A stretch of DNA of 64,000 nt, from contig NC_090796.1 of the NCBI RefSeq assembly GCF_040054535.1, positions 8,306,501 through 8,370,500 of the forward strand, written 5' to 3'. The position numbers and the translations under genes were made by a program. The DNA comes from Antennarius striatus (taxonomy: Eukaryota; Chordata; Actinopteri; Lophiiformes; Antennariidae). This document shows positions 46,995-60,031 of the stretch, one piece after another. Under the pieces are notes generated by a model, which saw nothing but the letters and a program-made list of their open reading frames with translations, did not search any database and was not told the origin of the DNA. How positions within the stretch are numbered: the first letter of the stretch is position 1; each line of letters opens with the position of its first letter.

Positions 46995-49900
46995 CTGCAT
47001 CACAGAAAACATGAAGACAGGAATATAAAAAGACTAATTCAATTAGTGAGGACAATCCGTCATTACACAAAGCCCTAGTTACCTGATGAGCAGTGGAAAT
47101 CTTGAAACGTGGGATAAAGTGTCGATAACAATTAGGACGTACTGATTTCTTCCCACTAAACTCACCTAAAGTGAAAAATTATTTTCATTAAAAATACAAA
47201 AAGTTCAACAGTGACATAAAGAAAAAAAAGCAACAAAATTGGGTCACTGTTAATACAGAACAAATCAGCGAGACTCTTACCAGTGTCTATGTGACAAGTG
47301 TCATTGGCGGATGTGCTGTTAAGCTCTGTGACTTTGAGGAAAGAGGCAGCAGGTCTAGCGTTGGTGGTGGGGGCTGGAACAGTCAGGGCGGATGGAATGT
47401 CATCAGAAAAAGATGAGTCCAAAGCTGCAGAGTTAAACTACAAATTAGTGTCCATACAGAACCCACTGCTACTGGAATAACTGCTTACAAGTGTAGAAGA
47501 AGCTTCACAGTACTGTAAATGCATCTTTTTAGCATGCATACAGCAAAAGACACGCTACTTGCTGCTAAAAGCAAACAGCAAGTCAGATTCATGTAAATGT
47601 ATTTACATTAGTTACAGTATTACAGGCATAATTTGATAGTTAATCATACACACAGAGAACAGATGGTCCTGCTGGGTTCATGTAAAACTGGAAGACAGAA
47701 CGTACCACTCTGGTCGACCTGGTCGAGAGTACTGACATCCATCCTGGGCAACGGCGCGGACGGAAGAGGTGCCGACTGTCGAGGCATCCCTTTGGACAAC
47801 CAAACCTCACTCGTTTCATCTGCTGGTTTTTCTTTTCACACGAACACACAAGATCACGGGTTCATTTAAAATTTTCACAGATATCTAAATCAAGTAACAC
47901 ACTCTAAATTAATGTAGCATGACAATCAATCAATCAATACCTGGCTGAAGAGCAGAAAGGTGGCTTACTTTAGGAGGGGAGCTGTGAGTGAAAACAGTGT
48001 TTATTGGAAATTTACCCTCAAAACCATGTTAAAAAAATGCAAAACCTACATAAATAACAAGATTCAAAAGAAGTGGAAGAACCATTACCAGCTGGTAGGC
48101 AGAGAATTAACAGGATATGCCAGGAAATCCCAGATGAATATTGCATCGCCCACTGACACAACGCTCAGCTGGTCGGGGGTGAAGCTCACCTGACGGATTG
48201 GCTGACTGTGGCCGATGAACATCTGAGAAATAAATGATTCCATTATTGAATCTGGTACATCCTAAACTATGAACACCCCAAATGATAAAACATTCAAACA
48301 TACATTCTACAATAGAAAATTTTTACCAAATAATTATTACTTGTCCAGTCAGACAGGATGGCGAAAACTGATTTATTCTGGATCAATTTATACACTTATA
48401 GATGTACATGTTTAACAGTAAAAGAACTTCTTTGTTTAGAATACGTTCTTTTATCAGTGAACCAAAAGTTCAGAAAACAGCTTCAGTTAATTCTGTTAAC
48501 AAATTAATGTATCTTGAAACTAACTTGCATCCATTTCTATACCTGAGCATTTTTTGTAAATAAAAACAACCTGATTTCGTTTCTAAAATCTAAAATTTAT
48601 GAGGTTTGGCATTTAATCCATGAGTTAACTAAACATTTGAACAGGGTTTTGACTTTAAAACAAAGACTTTCAATGGTAAACAGTGTGTGATGTTCACTCA
48701 CATATTTTTATATAATTATATATATATATATTTATAAATATTATGATCTCGCACGGATTCTGCCTTATTAAAATCAACCAAACGGCAACATGATGTCTGC
48801 TCATTTTACACGCCGCAGCGAGAACGAGGAGTTAGTTAGACCCTCCAGAGCTTTCTTGCATATAAAACTACCAAAAGTTAATGGAAAAAAAGAGACTGGC
48901 AGATATTACTGAAATTTGAGTGGAGAAGGCTCTTTCAGCTTGGTGCAGTGTCCACAGGAAAATACAGAATATAATTAAAGGCAAAGAAAACTACTGAGTG
49001 AAAAGCAAAAGTGAAAAAAACCAAAAACTATTACGTCTTTATTTCTAAAACTTTTTTAAATGACTACCAGGTTTTATCATTTAAAAAATAATTTTGCTGA
49101 TTTTTCTTTTAAATTGATGTTATTAATAAAAATATTAAAACATTAATTTTAAAAAAAAGTATTTATACTGTACCACTGGCAAAACTCAATCCTTGCCTAA
49201 GCTTCTACTGTATATTCTGCCATGACTTTTGGGATGCATAAACGTCATGTTGGGATGCACAATTTTTTCTTGAAGTGCATTCCTGGGATGCACTACTTTC
49301 TTGAGGTAAAATGAACTCTGTATATATATTATATGTATATATTATGAGTCAAACTATCAACCTAGAGAAGAATGTTTGGTCTAGTTGTTAATGAAAATGT
49401 TCATGCCTTTAGTTGTGAGGTTGAAAACTGTTTAAAGCATTGAAACAAAAACTAGATGTTTATTCATTGGCTTATACTTGAAAAGTAAATAAAACAGCAG
49501 CTGGGATCTTCTCAAGTTTACATTGCAAGCAACACTACTCTTTATTAAACATTAAAACCTGTAAGTACCTGTGAGTTCACACCAAGGTGCATGTTATAAT
49601 CCCACACTTTCAGCACATTGTGTCCAGCTGTCAGTAAGAATCGACAGTCGTCACTCACAGCCAGTGACGAGCACTGGTGTTTATGCACCTTAGAGACCTG
49701 ACAACAGGACAGAAACTCATTCAGTCCATCACATATTTGAAAACAAAACAAACAATTTATGACGTAGAGACAACATATGTGCAGTTGAGCAGTTTTTATA
49801 TTTCTATTTATAGACAAGGTCCAATCTTTCCCAGGTTTTAAGATGATGACAGTAACACGGCGGTTCGATTCCCTCTCCCGCCCAAAACACCCGGAGGTGA

Positions 49901-52900
49901 GCTGACAGTGGGAGGTGTCAGCTCACCTCTGGAGCACTGCCGAGGCGCCCTTGAGCGAGGCGCCCTTGAGCAAGGCGCTGTCCCCCTTACAAGTTGCTCA
50001 TTTGGGGCGCACCAAGCAGGAGCTGCCGACCACTCTACCTCCTTTGCATGAGTACAGGCCCCCTGTGTGTGTGTTCAGGGCCTATACACACTAACTAACA
50101 TGCATGTGATTTGATCTGGACTAACTAGAGTGTGCCACTAATTTCCCTTCGGGGATTACTCGTGTATATAAAATTAAAAAAAAAATTAAAAAAACAACAG
50201 ACAAGGAAGGGACTCAGTGAGCATGTAATATGCTGATTTGCACAGCACAGTGTTACCTCTCGAAGCAGACGTCCCGTCTTGGTGCTCAGCCAGAGGATTT
50301 TGTTAGCAGACGTGGCAACCAACAGGTGTTCCGTTGCAGCCACTGAGAAGCAGACCTTCAGTGCAGAATCAAGACGAGGGCTCTCTACATCCAAAATACT
50401 CACATCTACATGGAGCAACTAGAGAGAGATTGAATTATTAATGTGGGAAAATTTACAGAGAATTTCAAATTAATTTTGAATTCATGAGAATAGAATATTA
50501 ACAACTATATATTTAAGTATTAGAAGGACATTCTGTGTCTTAAAGTTTTGGAAACGGTAGAAAAAGAGAATTCCACAACATGAAAGCTTCTTTTTCTACC
50601 TAACTATTTCTTCATAACACCAAATAAAAACCTGATTATATGTACTTGCACAAACCGACAAAGGACATAATGCCTGAAGTTCATGGCGTGTCATTTACCT
50701 CATCTAGTGAACGAGAGTCAGCGATGGTGACAATGTACTCCGAGGGGCCGATGAATGCCAAACAGCGGTTGTTCCTGCTCACTGCGAGGGCATCAGGAGC
50801 ACGCTCAGTGCCCCGGGCCACAACATTACCTAGCAATCACGCAAAGGATCAAACACAATTGCTAGTTGAACATGACAGCATGGTATGCTATTAAGTGATT
50901 CACTCAATCGCTAAAGCATAATACGTAGTAATTTCAAACAATCTTCTCTATACTATATTGAAATAGCTAAAAAAAAAGACAGACATTGTGCCTGTATGAA
51001 TGCTGAATAAATTATACATAAAATGTGCTGGTATTTACATGAGTTGTGTCTGCTTAGTGGGTGTGGATACATACACACAACTTTGATAACACTGTGATCT
51101 TCCACGGATGCGTTGTAAAGTGCCAGAGAGCCCTGGGAGTCAGCGCTATACATGAATTCCCCATCTGGGGAGAAGGCAAGGCCCACCACCTTCCCTCTGT
51201 GTTGGCTACAGATGTACACATAAATACAAGTAAACATTCAGATAACCAAAAACAGACAAGAATGTAATGGTCAGTCACATACCTCAGCACATGTTCAGCC
51301 AACAGCTTGGCACTGGAGATGTCAAAGACTCTGACGACACCGGAGTCGAAACCACAAGAGAAGACCTGCTCGCTGGGATGAAAGACCACGGAGCAGGGGC
51401 TGTCCTCTGACACAAAATCATACAACTGAACATGGGAGACAACAGACATTTCATTAAAAAATACACCATAAATATCTATGGAGTCAAAGTAAAGACTAGG
51501 CTTTGATAATTTATGAAGGTAAATTTTTATTATCAGACATTTTTTTAAACAGGCATTGAGAAAAGTTTCTTCATTCTAATGCTGTTAGAATAAGTGGTAT
51601 AGTATACACAGTTTCAACTTGCAGAGGCTTTAAATGATGTCAAACAATGACCACAAATGCTCCAGTCTGGAAGGGAAAACAGGATTTAATGCTCGGCTCC
51701 ACCAACTAATGCAGACAACCTTCACATGACAGCATTCCATCTTTTCAATTTAAGGCAGTCTGACAGAACAGAGTTTTTATCAACAAAGAAAGCTCAAGAG
51801 ACTACAGGCTAATAAATAGTTTCTCTTAAGTGAATGGCCTTGTTTTCATCGTCTAAATATTTCTCTTCTACAAAATAAAAACAAGATTCAAAGTATTCCC
51901 CTGATAGCTTGCTGAGCCATTATGATTGTGTATTAATATGTAATAGTATATGAGTACCGGTATATTAAAAACATAAATATAAGGTGTTAAAAATGTCTAA
52001 CTGACCTGTTGCAAAGTATCCATGTTCCAAATGCGCACTGTGCCGTCAGCAGAAGCTGTCGTGAGATGGTGATGGATCCCGTCCATGCTGAAGCCGAGCA
52101 CAGCGTCTGTGTGTGACCTCATTAGCGTGTTGTAAACACGGTTGTGAACATCGAGGAAACCCATGGCACCATTAGACGTGCCTGCCAGGACCCAAAGGCT
52201 GTCCGATGTCACCGACACCAGGCTCACCGGTCCCTTGTGCTCTGGAAATAACAACATGCCTCAAAATTAGTTTTGCACACAGCATTTGGACTGTGAGATG
52301 ATACAGTTTGCATTCATGCTTTGAATGCATTAATATCTAGCTGTAAAACTTAAGAAATTTGCTTTACGATATCACAAATCTTAAACTTAAGTGACATATT
52401 TCCTTAGCACTGTGTCATTAGAGTTCAGTATGTGACCATGACACTATTCACACAGTTTGCCACCTGAAGCAGCTGCAGTCATGTTGAGATGGAAAATTAT
52501 CTTTTAGGGAATCCGTTTAATCCATTTAAATTTTTGTTTTCGCCAGAAATTCACCCAACTGTCTCACAGATGGTTGGCAACAGCCAAGTGGTCACTTAAT
52601 TGCTCATCTCTCCTTCCTGCTAACTGTACAACAATGATGAAATTCTAGTCTACTCCAAAATGAGTCACGTATCATGTAAAAACACCAGCTGAAATCGGAG
52701 TGTGTGTCCAGTTTTAAATAAGAAGATTTTCTTTCTCTGCAAATTTGCAACTTTTCATTTTTAGAGACTGGTAGCGTTGCTGACAGCCAGTTTAAAGTAT
52801 ATCAAAATTTATTAACAGATTATGGTTATTTCATTATGACACGTGTTGAATAAGATGTACAACTCTTAACTTTATTTTCACGGGTTATTTTTAAACTTTG

Positions 52901-55900
52901 TATTAGTTGTAAACCTGAAAATCTCTCCAGCAAACCAGGAAATCACTATAAACGTAAGCAATGATGAATTAAAGATTTTGTTGCTCCCTGTCCAATGGGA
53001 GCTTCAGCTACTGTTACTTTGCTGCGGGTAAATGCTATGCCCTTTGCGCCCACCAGCCTCAAGGAAGACAGTAGAAAAATCAAGGGGCCAAAGCCGCAGG
53101 AAGCCATCTTCAGAACCCGTGCAACAGAATGACGAGGAAACACTGATGCAATTGATTGAAATTCCTGGACCTGCAAAACACACACATCTAAAATTACCAT
53201 AAAGGCTTTCTCCTCTACAGTCACCCTCTTTCTGATTCACTTGAAATGTACCTGTATTAAACGCCATTTTCTCCCTGCAGTCCACATTCTGCTGCTGTGC
53301 AGGTAACAGCTTTCTGACGTTTGTAATTACAGCTCTGCTGTAATCAATCTCGAAGATAAACCCGTTCCGACTGCTGGCAAACCTATTGTAGGACAATCGT
53401 ACAGGAATAACAACATAATTTTAGCACTTAGTCCAGTGCAATTTAATATAATGATTTGATGGCAGCACTTGGTGTAGTGAGTCAGGCTTTTGTCGCACAG
53501 AAAGAAAGGTTTGGGTTCAAATCCACCTGAGGGCCTGGGAAACTTCTGTGTGGAGTTCATTTTCCCTCTGTTTACTGTGTGTCTGTATGAGTTCCCTCCA
53601 GGTTCTCAAGTATACTCTCTTCACCAGTAAGGTGAGTTGCTAACTTTTAATTACTGTAACCATAAGTGTGAGTCTAAAAAGTTTGTCTTTCTATGAATCC
53701 CGTAATAATTCTGCAATTTGTAAAGAGCATACTTCGCCTGGGATAGGCTCCACTTCTCAGTGACCCCAAAAAGGACAGACAGAAATCAAATGAATGACTC
53801 ACAATGTTCGATCATCTAGACACTGGTTGAAGGAGGGTCCCTCCTGAAAGGCCACATCAGTAAAGTTCACAGAGTGGAATTCACCCAGGTTGACTGGACA
53901 AGACAGCAGCTTTCCATTCCTCATACGCCACAGCCGAATATTATCCTGACCACATGACACCATCCTGAAGTTGAGATTACACAGATTACTTTATGGCCAA
54001 GGCTGTGATTCAGTGAAAAGCTGGTCTCATCTGTTTTCAAAATAATGTATAATAAATGAACTTAATGACTCAAAAAGTAAAAACAAAAGAACAAATACTG
54101 AACTGTCAAGCATGTTTGTCAACATGGAGCGGTTATCTGTCGGAAAATAGTCAAACTTTGTCTGTGGTCAATGCAGCAGCACTTTGGTTACAACAAGATG
54201 GCTAAGAACAACTGGAGAATTGTTGCCACCAACACGGTTTTAACAACACCCACTCTGTTTGTAATGTACATGTAGACATGGGTCACACACACACATGATG
54301 TCACAGTGGTTTTCGTCACAGGTAGGATGTATCAAGATGAAAACTCCGGTTACAGCCATCCACACACAAAAGCATACTCGGAGTTTACGTGTGGACGATA
54401 AGCCTAACCGTAGGAAAATATATTTGCTTTTAAAAATACCTGGCTACGTGTGGACAAGACCTAAGATTGACTAATACATCAAATGAGTGTGAATATTGGT
54501 GAGAATCCGTTTACACACTTCTGCAGGGCTAACAGAAGAGGTGGTACAGACGTGTCACATCAGATCTGTGTGAAAATAAGATTTTATATTTCTAAAACCT
54601 AAAATGGCATGAGTATGTGTCCTGTGGGTCAGTGGTTGTCTACATTATTTAATAGAGCACACCAGATATAGTAGCACCTTTAACAGTTATTCTCAAGTGC
54701 ACAAATAGAGGAAAATGTTTCTGAAGAAACACAGGCTGCTGGCTGGGACGATAAGATAAGGACAGAGAAAGAAGTACCGTACCTCGTGTCATCAAAAAAA
54801 GCGACCTTCATGGTGAGGATGTCAACATCTGTGTGTGCTTTGGCAAGGATGGTAACCTCTCCACCTTTACTAACTTTCCGAGTATTCCAAACTACCACCA
54901 TCTGTCAAAAAACAGATTAGCGACATTAGACAGAAAGATTGGCTCTGCATTATTTAGAAAACCAATTTACATAAATTAAGGTAATAATGTGAATATTGTT
55001 TGAATATTTTAATCTAGATGTAACGGTACTCAAGGCTCGCTAAAAATTTTGAGCACAGCTCAAGTTTTTAGAAAATTGCCTTTTAACGAAAATTAAAAAG
55101 TGTCATTTGAGAAATTGTTAACTTGTGGTGCTTACTGTTTTATCATGCTTGTCTTTACCCACTCCACAGAGAAGCCCGCCACTGTATGAGAAGCTATAGA
55201 ATGGAAAGAGAACAAAAAAGGTTTGTATTCAGTATGAACGAGCAGTAAAATAACTGTGTAAATCCAAATATATCAAATCAATTACCTAAGAGATGACAAT
55301 GAATGAGCATGAGTCCTAAACATAGCCAGGCAGTTTCTCTGGTGGTAATCCCACACCCGAACTACACTGTGGCTACCAGTTTGTGCTGAGGCCAGCAGTG
55401 TTGTGTTACCATTAAAAGCCAGAGCAGACACCTGCACAGAAAATTCAATGGTGGATGTTGCAAAAGTAAATTTTTATAATGAACATAATGACAACTTTTT
55501 CTCTGAAAACAAATGTAACTATATCAGAAGCCCAGGAATTAGTGGAATCATCATAGAGCTTTATTTAGAAGGAAGAGAAGAACCCTAACACACACAGCTC
55601 TTACCTTATCAGTGTGGCCGGTGAAGAAACTCTGCTGCTTAGAACATATCTTCAGAGAGACAATTATTGCGTGACACGGATAGACTACTGCATCACCGGA
55701 TTTAGTCCACAGGGCCTAGTGTAAAAAGAAGTACATCTATTAGACGATTAGTAAATTTCAAATATGTTATTTACTTACATGTGAGAAGACAGCTTGAGAG
55801 GGTCTGAAGTTCACATGCGCATACATATTTTGTTGTGGCTCCTCCAAAGCCGATGATTCGGCTGAGTCTGAGAATTGGATCTGGAATCAGCTTCTAACAA

Positions 55901-58900
55901 GTACATTAAAGTTAAGGAAAATATTTGCTATGAGCTCTTCATCAAATAACGTCAATGATCATCGTGGTATTATTTGTCTTTACTATCTTCATCTCTTACC
56001 TTTTCTCCTTTGCCATTGGATGATGTTAGATGGACAGGTTGTGGAATATGAGCACAAACGAACTGAGGATAACATAAAATGAACAGTGATTCCAAGGCTG
56101 ACATTAAAACTACATGGAAGGCAAAATAGATGCAGAAAGGCAGATTGTGGGATGTAATGGGATGTAATGTAATGTGAGCTTTAAATTTCAATTGAATATA
56201 CAATTTTTTGAAAATGAAAGTTCACCTCTTCTTTACTTTCTTCCTCATTTTTGCTGAACCTGTCCTCAGGATGTAGGTACACATGTGCGCCCCGATCATC
56301 TGCACCACAGGGAGGCCTGAATGTCAGCTGGCCTAGGCCACAGCATGATGACTGTTGCTGGTGATTGCCATAATTATGGCATCCATTCTTCTGGTAATTG
56401 GTAGCTACTCCAAGCTGAGGCATGTTTGTAACTAATGGAATTTGATTTCTCAGATGCTGAGAATACAGGAAGAAAAATCAGCACTCTGGACTATTTTTGC
56501 AGATGGACTTCTAGGGAATTGGAATCATAGAGGTAGTGCATGTTATTTGTCTTACTGATTTTGGAGTGGTGATCTGCTGGATGAGGGACAAGCGGTCCTG
56601 AACGGTTTTGCTTATGTTGACAGAACGAGGTTCCTCTCTAACGGGCATTTTTTGGCTGCCAATAACTTCTGGTAAAGAAATACATATGAAAGTCAGCCGT
56701 CTACAATCCATTTCTATTAAGATTATATAAACATTTGAAGACTAAAAGAAAGTTTCATGATCAGAACAGTGCTGGTAGAGACAATATACAGTACCTGATC
56801 TATCTTAATAAATAATGAACAAACAGACACAACCAAATAAGAATAAACAGTGGAAAATTACACAGGAGTAGTTTGTTTCAGGTGCAAGTTAAGGTTAATA
56901 TTAGAATTGCTTCATTATTACTTGAAAAAGTCTAAAAAGAAAACTCAAAAGGAGTTCAGCAGTAAATTTGTGAATGAGGAGCAGCGGTATTTTTCCTGAC
57001 TTACCAGCCTCTGGCTGGGAATTGCCTTTTTGAATTGAGTCCAAGGATAATTTGGTTCCCTCTGAAGGAAACCTGTTAGAATGTGACAAAATGAGGGATT
57101 AAATAGCTGTGCAAACACAACCTGGACACTATAAAATTCCGAAATCATTTAATTATCTCTAATGAAAGTACAGTATGTAACAAGAAAGTTTGTGTTGAAG
57201 GACAAACATGTTCCGCTACTGGAGAGAACTAAATGTGTAGATATGGATGGATCGCAACTTCTATCAAATGAACATGAAAGTTCATTTGACAGAAATTAGT
57301 CTTGTGATTAGTAATTAGTAATAGACCACAGACAAGTGGTTGACTTTACCTGATATAATCATAAAAGTCATGCCAGGAGTTTCCCTTGGGCAAAGGAAAT
57401 GACATCTCTCTGGGCATAGGACCTGTTCCTTGAGAAGAGGCAAGACCCATCAGTTTGGCCTCACTGAAGGAAATTCCTGTTGAAGTAAAAACAGCAAATG
57501 CATTAGCTAAAAAGCATTAGAGAAAAGTAAAAAAAATACATGGATGTATTAAGAGCGGGACAGAACTATTATTCATAACCAATAATCAAAACCCAAGCTC
57601 AAAGAGGTGTTCACAGCACACTGTTAGAAATAAAACAAGAAAGATTCTTCTTCTGATAATCAGAAAAAGAATCCTTTTAATGGTTAAGAGGACATACCTT
57701 TACATCTAGAAGTAATCTTTAATTATTTTCATGTAATAAAATATATATTACATAAAATAACATATGATCATAAATGTGTTAAGTCATATAATTTTGTACT
57801 TGTATAATTCTCCACATGACACCATCTAAACTAGCAGAAACCAACATGTGGTGAGTATCACCTGGATCTAGCAGAAGGTCACTAGTGAACATGTTTTTCA
57901 CAGTCATGTTGGCACAGAGCTTGATGCTTTTCAGGTAACTATAGCCGTGGTTGAGGTAAATAGAAAGTATGTATTGCAAATCCATCATCAAACAGGTCCA
58001 ACGTACTGAAGAAGGAGCAGGACCCATTAAACCTGGATCATAAAAACATCAATACTGTTAGTTTTATACCACATCATGCATCATCATTTTCATCATGTGC
58101 AAATGTGCAAAGGCAATGATGGAAATCGATTCATATGTAGAATGGGTCATGTCCGCACAAGACTGGTTGTACATGTCTCCATGTATTTTACCTTGTCGTG
58201 TAGATTTTGCTGTGTTCTCATAGACTGAATCCTTTGCAGCTCCACACAGGAAAGGAAACTGAAGCGACGTAGGCGTACACTTGAACTCTTTGAACATGTT
58301 GGAAAAAGAGATACGGACCACCTGGTTCTCCTTCACATCACAATAACAAAGAGTGGACAAGTTGATGCATTACTTAAAAACAAGAACAAAACAAAAAATA
58401 CATCTCAAATCAATAAAATTGTGATACAAAGAACCACTGTTCAAATTAAATTCCAGTAATATCTATAAATATTAATCCTCTTACTGTCATCACACAAATA
58501 CAGTCTCAGAATCACTTCATAAAATCAGATTTGATACCTTGGTAGAAACATCTAAGTGAACAACAAAATATTTGCCAGGGGTAGGTCTGAAGAGAAGGTA
58601 GAAGTAGCGCCCTATCAGCCCCAGAGAGTGGTTGCTATTTTGGGGTACCAGGATGTAGCTGTTGGCAGGAACAGGACCCCTGATGCTGAACACTGAACAC
58701 TTCAGTGTCTTGTTCTGGAGGGATTCCACGAAAAACAGAAATGAAGTAAGTCAACAGAATAACTATGGTTAAAAGTATCTTCAATTTCAATCCATGGATT
58801 CGTTATAAATTGAGGATACAGGACAGGACACTAGATCAGACATTTGTTTGGTTTTGTTGATGTTTTTGACATTATGCTTACAGATGTTGAGCATATTTTA

Positions 58901-60031
58901 CACAAACACACACAGGTTGTCCCAAAAACTGTATACACCATTTAGCAGCTGATAACGAAATTATCTGTGTTTATTTTGCAGATTAAATATGTTAAAGTCA
59001 ATGATGGCAGCAAGACTACACCTTCAAGAAAGGAAATGCATTCTAAAATCCTACTGGAAGTATGAAAATACAGTTGAAGTGCAAAGACAATTTAGGAGGT
59101 GGTGTCTTCCTCACGACAAACTTGCCGCACAGACTTTCCTGGAATTTGCTGAAATATTCCCAGAACTCTTTCTTTTGAGTGGATTCTCAGTGTCCGTGGT
59201 CTTCCAGAACACTTCTTGTGGACATTCTGAACAGTTCCTTCAGCTTTAAGCTCATCTCTAATTCAATTGATGGTAACTCGTGTCGGTGGTTCTTTTTGAA
59301 ACTCCCTCCTAAATTGTCTTTGGAGTTTTCAACTGTATTTTCATACTTCCAGTAAGATTTTAGAATGAAATTCCTTTCTTTGAAGTTTAGCCTGGCTGCC
59401 ATCATTGACTTCAATGTATTTATACTGCAAAAAAACACATGACAGAATTTTGTTATCAGCTGCTAAAGGGGGTGTACTTGTACAGCATATATTTTGGGAC
59501 ACCCTGTGTGTGGTTATTTGAAATTCATGCACAGCTGCATCGACATTTCAATTGTGCAGTGATGTTTGAATTTAGACAAAAAATTCAAGTTTGGAGTGTG
59601 GACTGGTAGCTTGTGCTTTCATTCTTAGACACTGCCGAGGTGACTTTGAGCAAGGCACTGACCCACCCCTAACTTCTTCCGGATGGCTCCCCATCCCTCT
59701 ATCTCATGTGTATGTCTATGCAAAAGAATTCTCCCCAGTGAGCGATTAATAAAGTATGGTAGATCTTACAAATGTAGTTACCATGTATGAAGAAACGTCT
59801 CCCTCTTTTGTCGACCTTTTCCAGTCTTCTAGTCTGACATGTTTGAATATGTTGACGTAAGGATGCTGCCAACCTGCGAAGCCAAACAGATTTCACCAAA
59901 GTTGGAGAGAACAGCATTAGCTGTTGTTTCAGTTTGCGGCTTTTATCTCGGTCTCTGTTGATGGAAGCTACATTCTGACGTACTAACGACGTAAAAAGTT
60001 AAACTAGGTTCATTTTACCTTTAGAGGCCAT
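42239..60031 (-). CDS. wdr90: wdr90 (POC16), WD-repeat centriole/cilium protein, complete
   Basis: Forty-three coding exons with GT-AG borders join in frame to 1843 codons plus stop. Human WDR90 is, as I recall, about 1750 residues. Start ATG is at 60031-60029 (MASKGWQHPYVNIFKHV) and the stop is at 42241-42239. The order is an N-terminal CFAP20/DUF667-type domain (about residues 5-200), a low-complexity linker, a first WD40 block (about 399-1057), a second linker (about 1058-1189) and a second WD40 block (about 1190-1843). The family is known as POC16/WDR90, a microtubule-associated protein of the centriole inner scaffold needed for centriole architecture and cilia. No frame-disrupting change was seen. 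Exon positions are given in the four block entries. It is followed on the same strand by rhot2 and preceded by a class B receptor gene. Confidence 0.96.
47083..47981 (-). CDS. wdr90: wdr90 coding exons 26-29: inter-propeller linker
   Basis: Exons: 47941-47981, 47706-47831, 47281-47424, 47083-47165. They encode a Pro/Ser-rich, probably unstructured linker (SPPKVSHLSALQPG, SKGMPRQSAPLPSAPLP, SFSDDIPSALTVPAPTTN). The 41-base exon 26 and the start of exon 27 (after AAAAG) were set by frame, because exon 25 ends in phase 2 and the only open frame in exon 27 needs two leading bases. Borders here are less certain than elsewhere in the gene. Confidence 0.78.
48089..55893 (-). CDS. wdr90: wdr90 coding exons 11-25: first WD40 block
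   Basis: Exons: 55825-55893, 55605-55715, 55286-55431, 55136-55193, 54783-54901, 53803-53964, 53252-53382, 53054-53170, 52006-52241, 51283-51425, 51075-51205, 50699-50829, 50257-50418, 49569-49697, 48089-48222 (residues about 399-1057). The block opens with LIPDPILRLSRIIGFGG and ALWTKSGDAVVYPCHAIIV. WD-type repeat ends include VVRVWDY, NIRLWRM, GFLRLWPLDF, GTVRIWNM, VVRVFDI, VLKVWDY and AIFIWDF. Such blades usually form beta-propellers that dock other proteins. Exon 21 uses a GTATGT donor, chosen because only it keeps the frame into exon 22. Confidence 0.94.
49858..50180 (+). mobile_element. SINE/LINE-tail type repeat in wdr90 intron 23
   Basis: It starts with a B-box-like GGTTCGATTCCC, then has GAGCACTGCCGAGGCGCCC, a duplicated CCTTGAGC.AGGCG unit, and the end CCCTTCGGGGATTACTCG with an A-rich tail. 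This matches a widespread fish retroposon end whose usual form is ...CAAATTTCCC.TCGGGGATTAATAAAGTA. The family name is not certain. Confidence 0.7.
53455..53805 (+). mobile_element. Old, diverged copy of the tRNA-headed SINE in wdr90 intron 16
   Basis: The order of landmarks matches the other copies: an A-box-like TTGGTGTAGTGAGTCAGGC, B-box-like GGGTTCAAATCC, GTGTGGAGTTCATTTTCCCT, GAGTTCCCTCCAGGTTCTC, and the end TGGGATAGGCTCCA. Many substitutions show it is much older than the copies at 22.3, 39.7 and 61.3 kb. Confidence 0.7.
56000..60031 (-). CDS. wdr90: wdr90 coding exons 1-10: CFAP20-like domain and linker
   Basis: Exons: 60019-60031, 59782-59873, 58538-58714, 58192-58330, 57862-58032, 57350-57476, 57005-57072, 56556-56668, 56226-56456, 56000-56062 (398 codons). 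Key stretches are WQHPYVNIFKHVRLEDWKRS, LGLIGRYFYLLFRPTPGKYF, VVHLDVSTKENQVVRISFSN, MFKEFKCTPTSLQFPFLC and SVRWTCLMMDLQYIL, which track the DUF667/CFAP20 fold. PMPREMSFPLPKG.SWHDFY closes the conserved part. Exons 7-10 are Ser/Gln/Asn-rich and poorly conserved. Exon 1 codes only 13 bases, so the start depends on the fit of its donor with exon 2. Confidence 0.93.
58911..59508. mobile_element. Mariner-like fold-back (inverted-duplicated) transposon relic in wdr90 intron 2
   Basis: Both ends carry CACAGG.TGTCCCAAAA terminal repeats facing inward. The left arm (58911-59100) and the inverted right arm (59302-59508) are near-copies of each other over about 190 bp. Both encode the same transposase N terminus: MMAARLHLQERKCILKSYW on the plus strand and MMAARLNFKERNFILKSYW on the minus strand, each followed by KYENTVE. 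The centre continues the minus-strand copy in another frame (KEPPTRVTI, EGTVQNVHKKCSGRPRTLR, GKSVRQVCREED). So this is the 5' half of a mariner/IS630-type transposase gene flanked by a second, inverted 5' end. Confidence 0.87.
59628..59765 (+). mobile_element. Second copy of the CACTGCCGAGG-type repeat (3' part) in wdr90 intron 2
   Basis: It shares CACTGCCGAGGTG, CTTTGAGCAAGGCACTGACC and the end CCCCAGTGAGCGATTAATAA with AGTATGG, the same 3' tail type as the repeat at 49858-50180. It lies next to wdr90 coding exon 2. Confidence 0.65.

Noticed and set aside
59187-59438. An 83-codon minus-strand gene
   Set aside because: It is the degenerate transposase of the fold-back mariner element, with a frameshift and no C-terminal catalytic domain.
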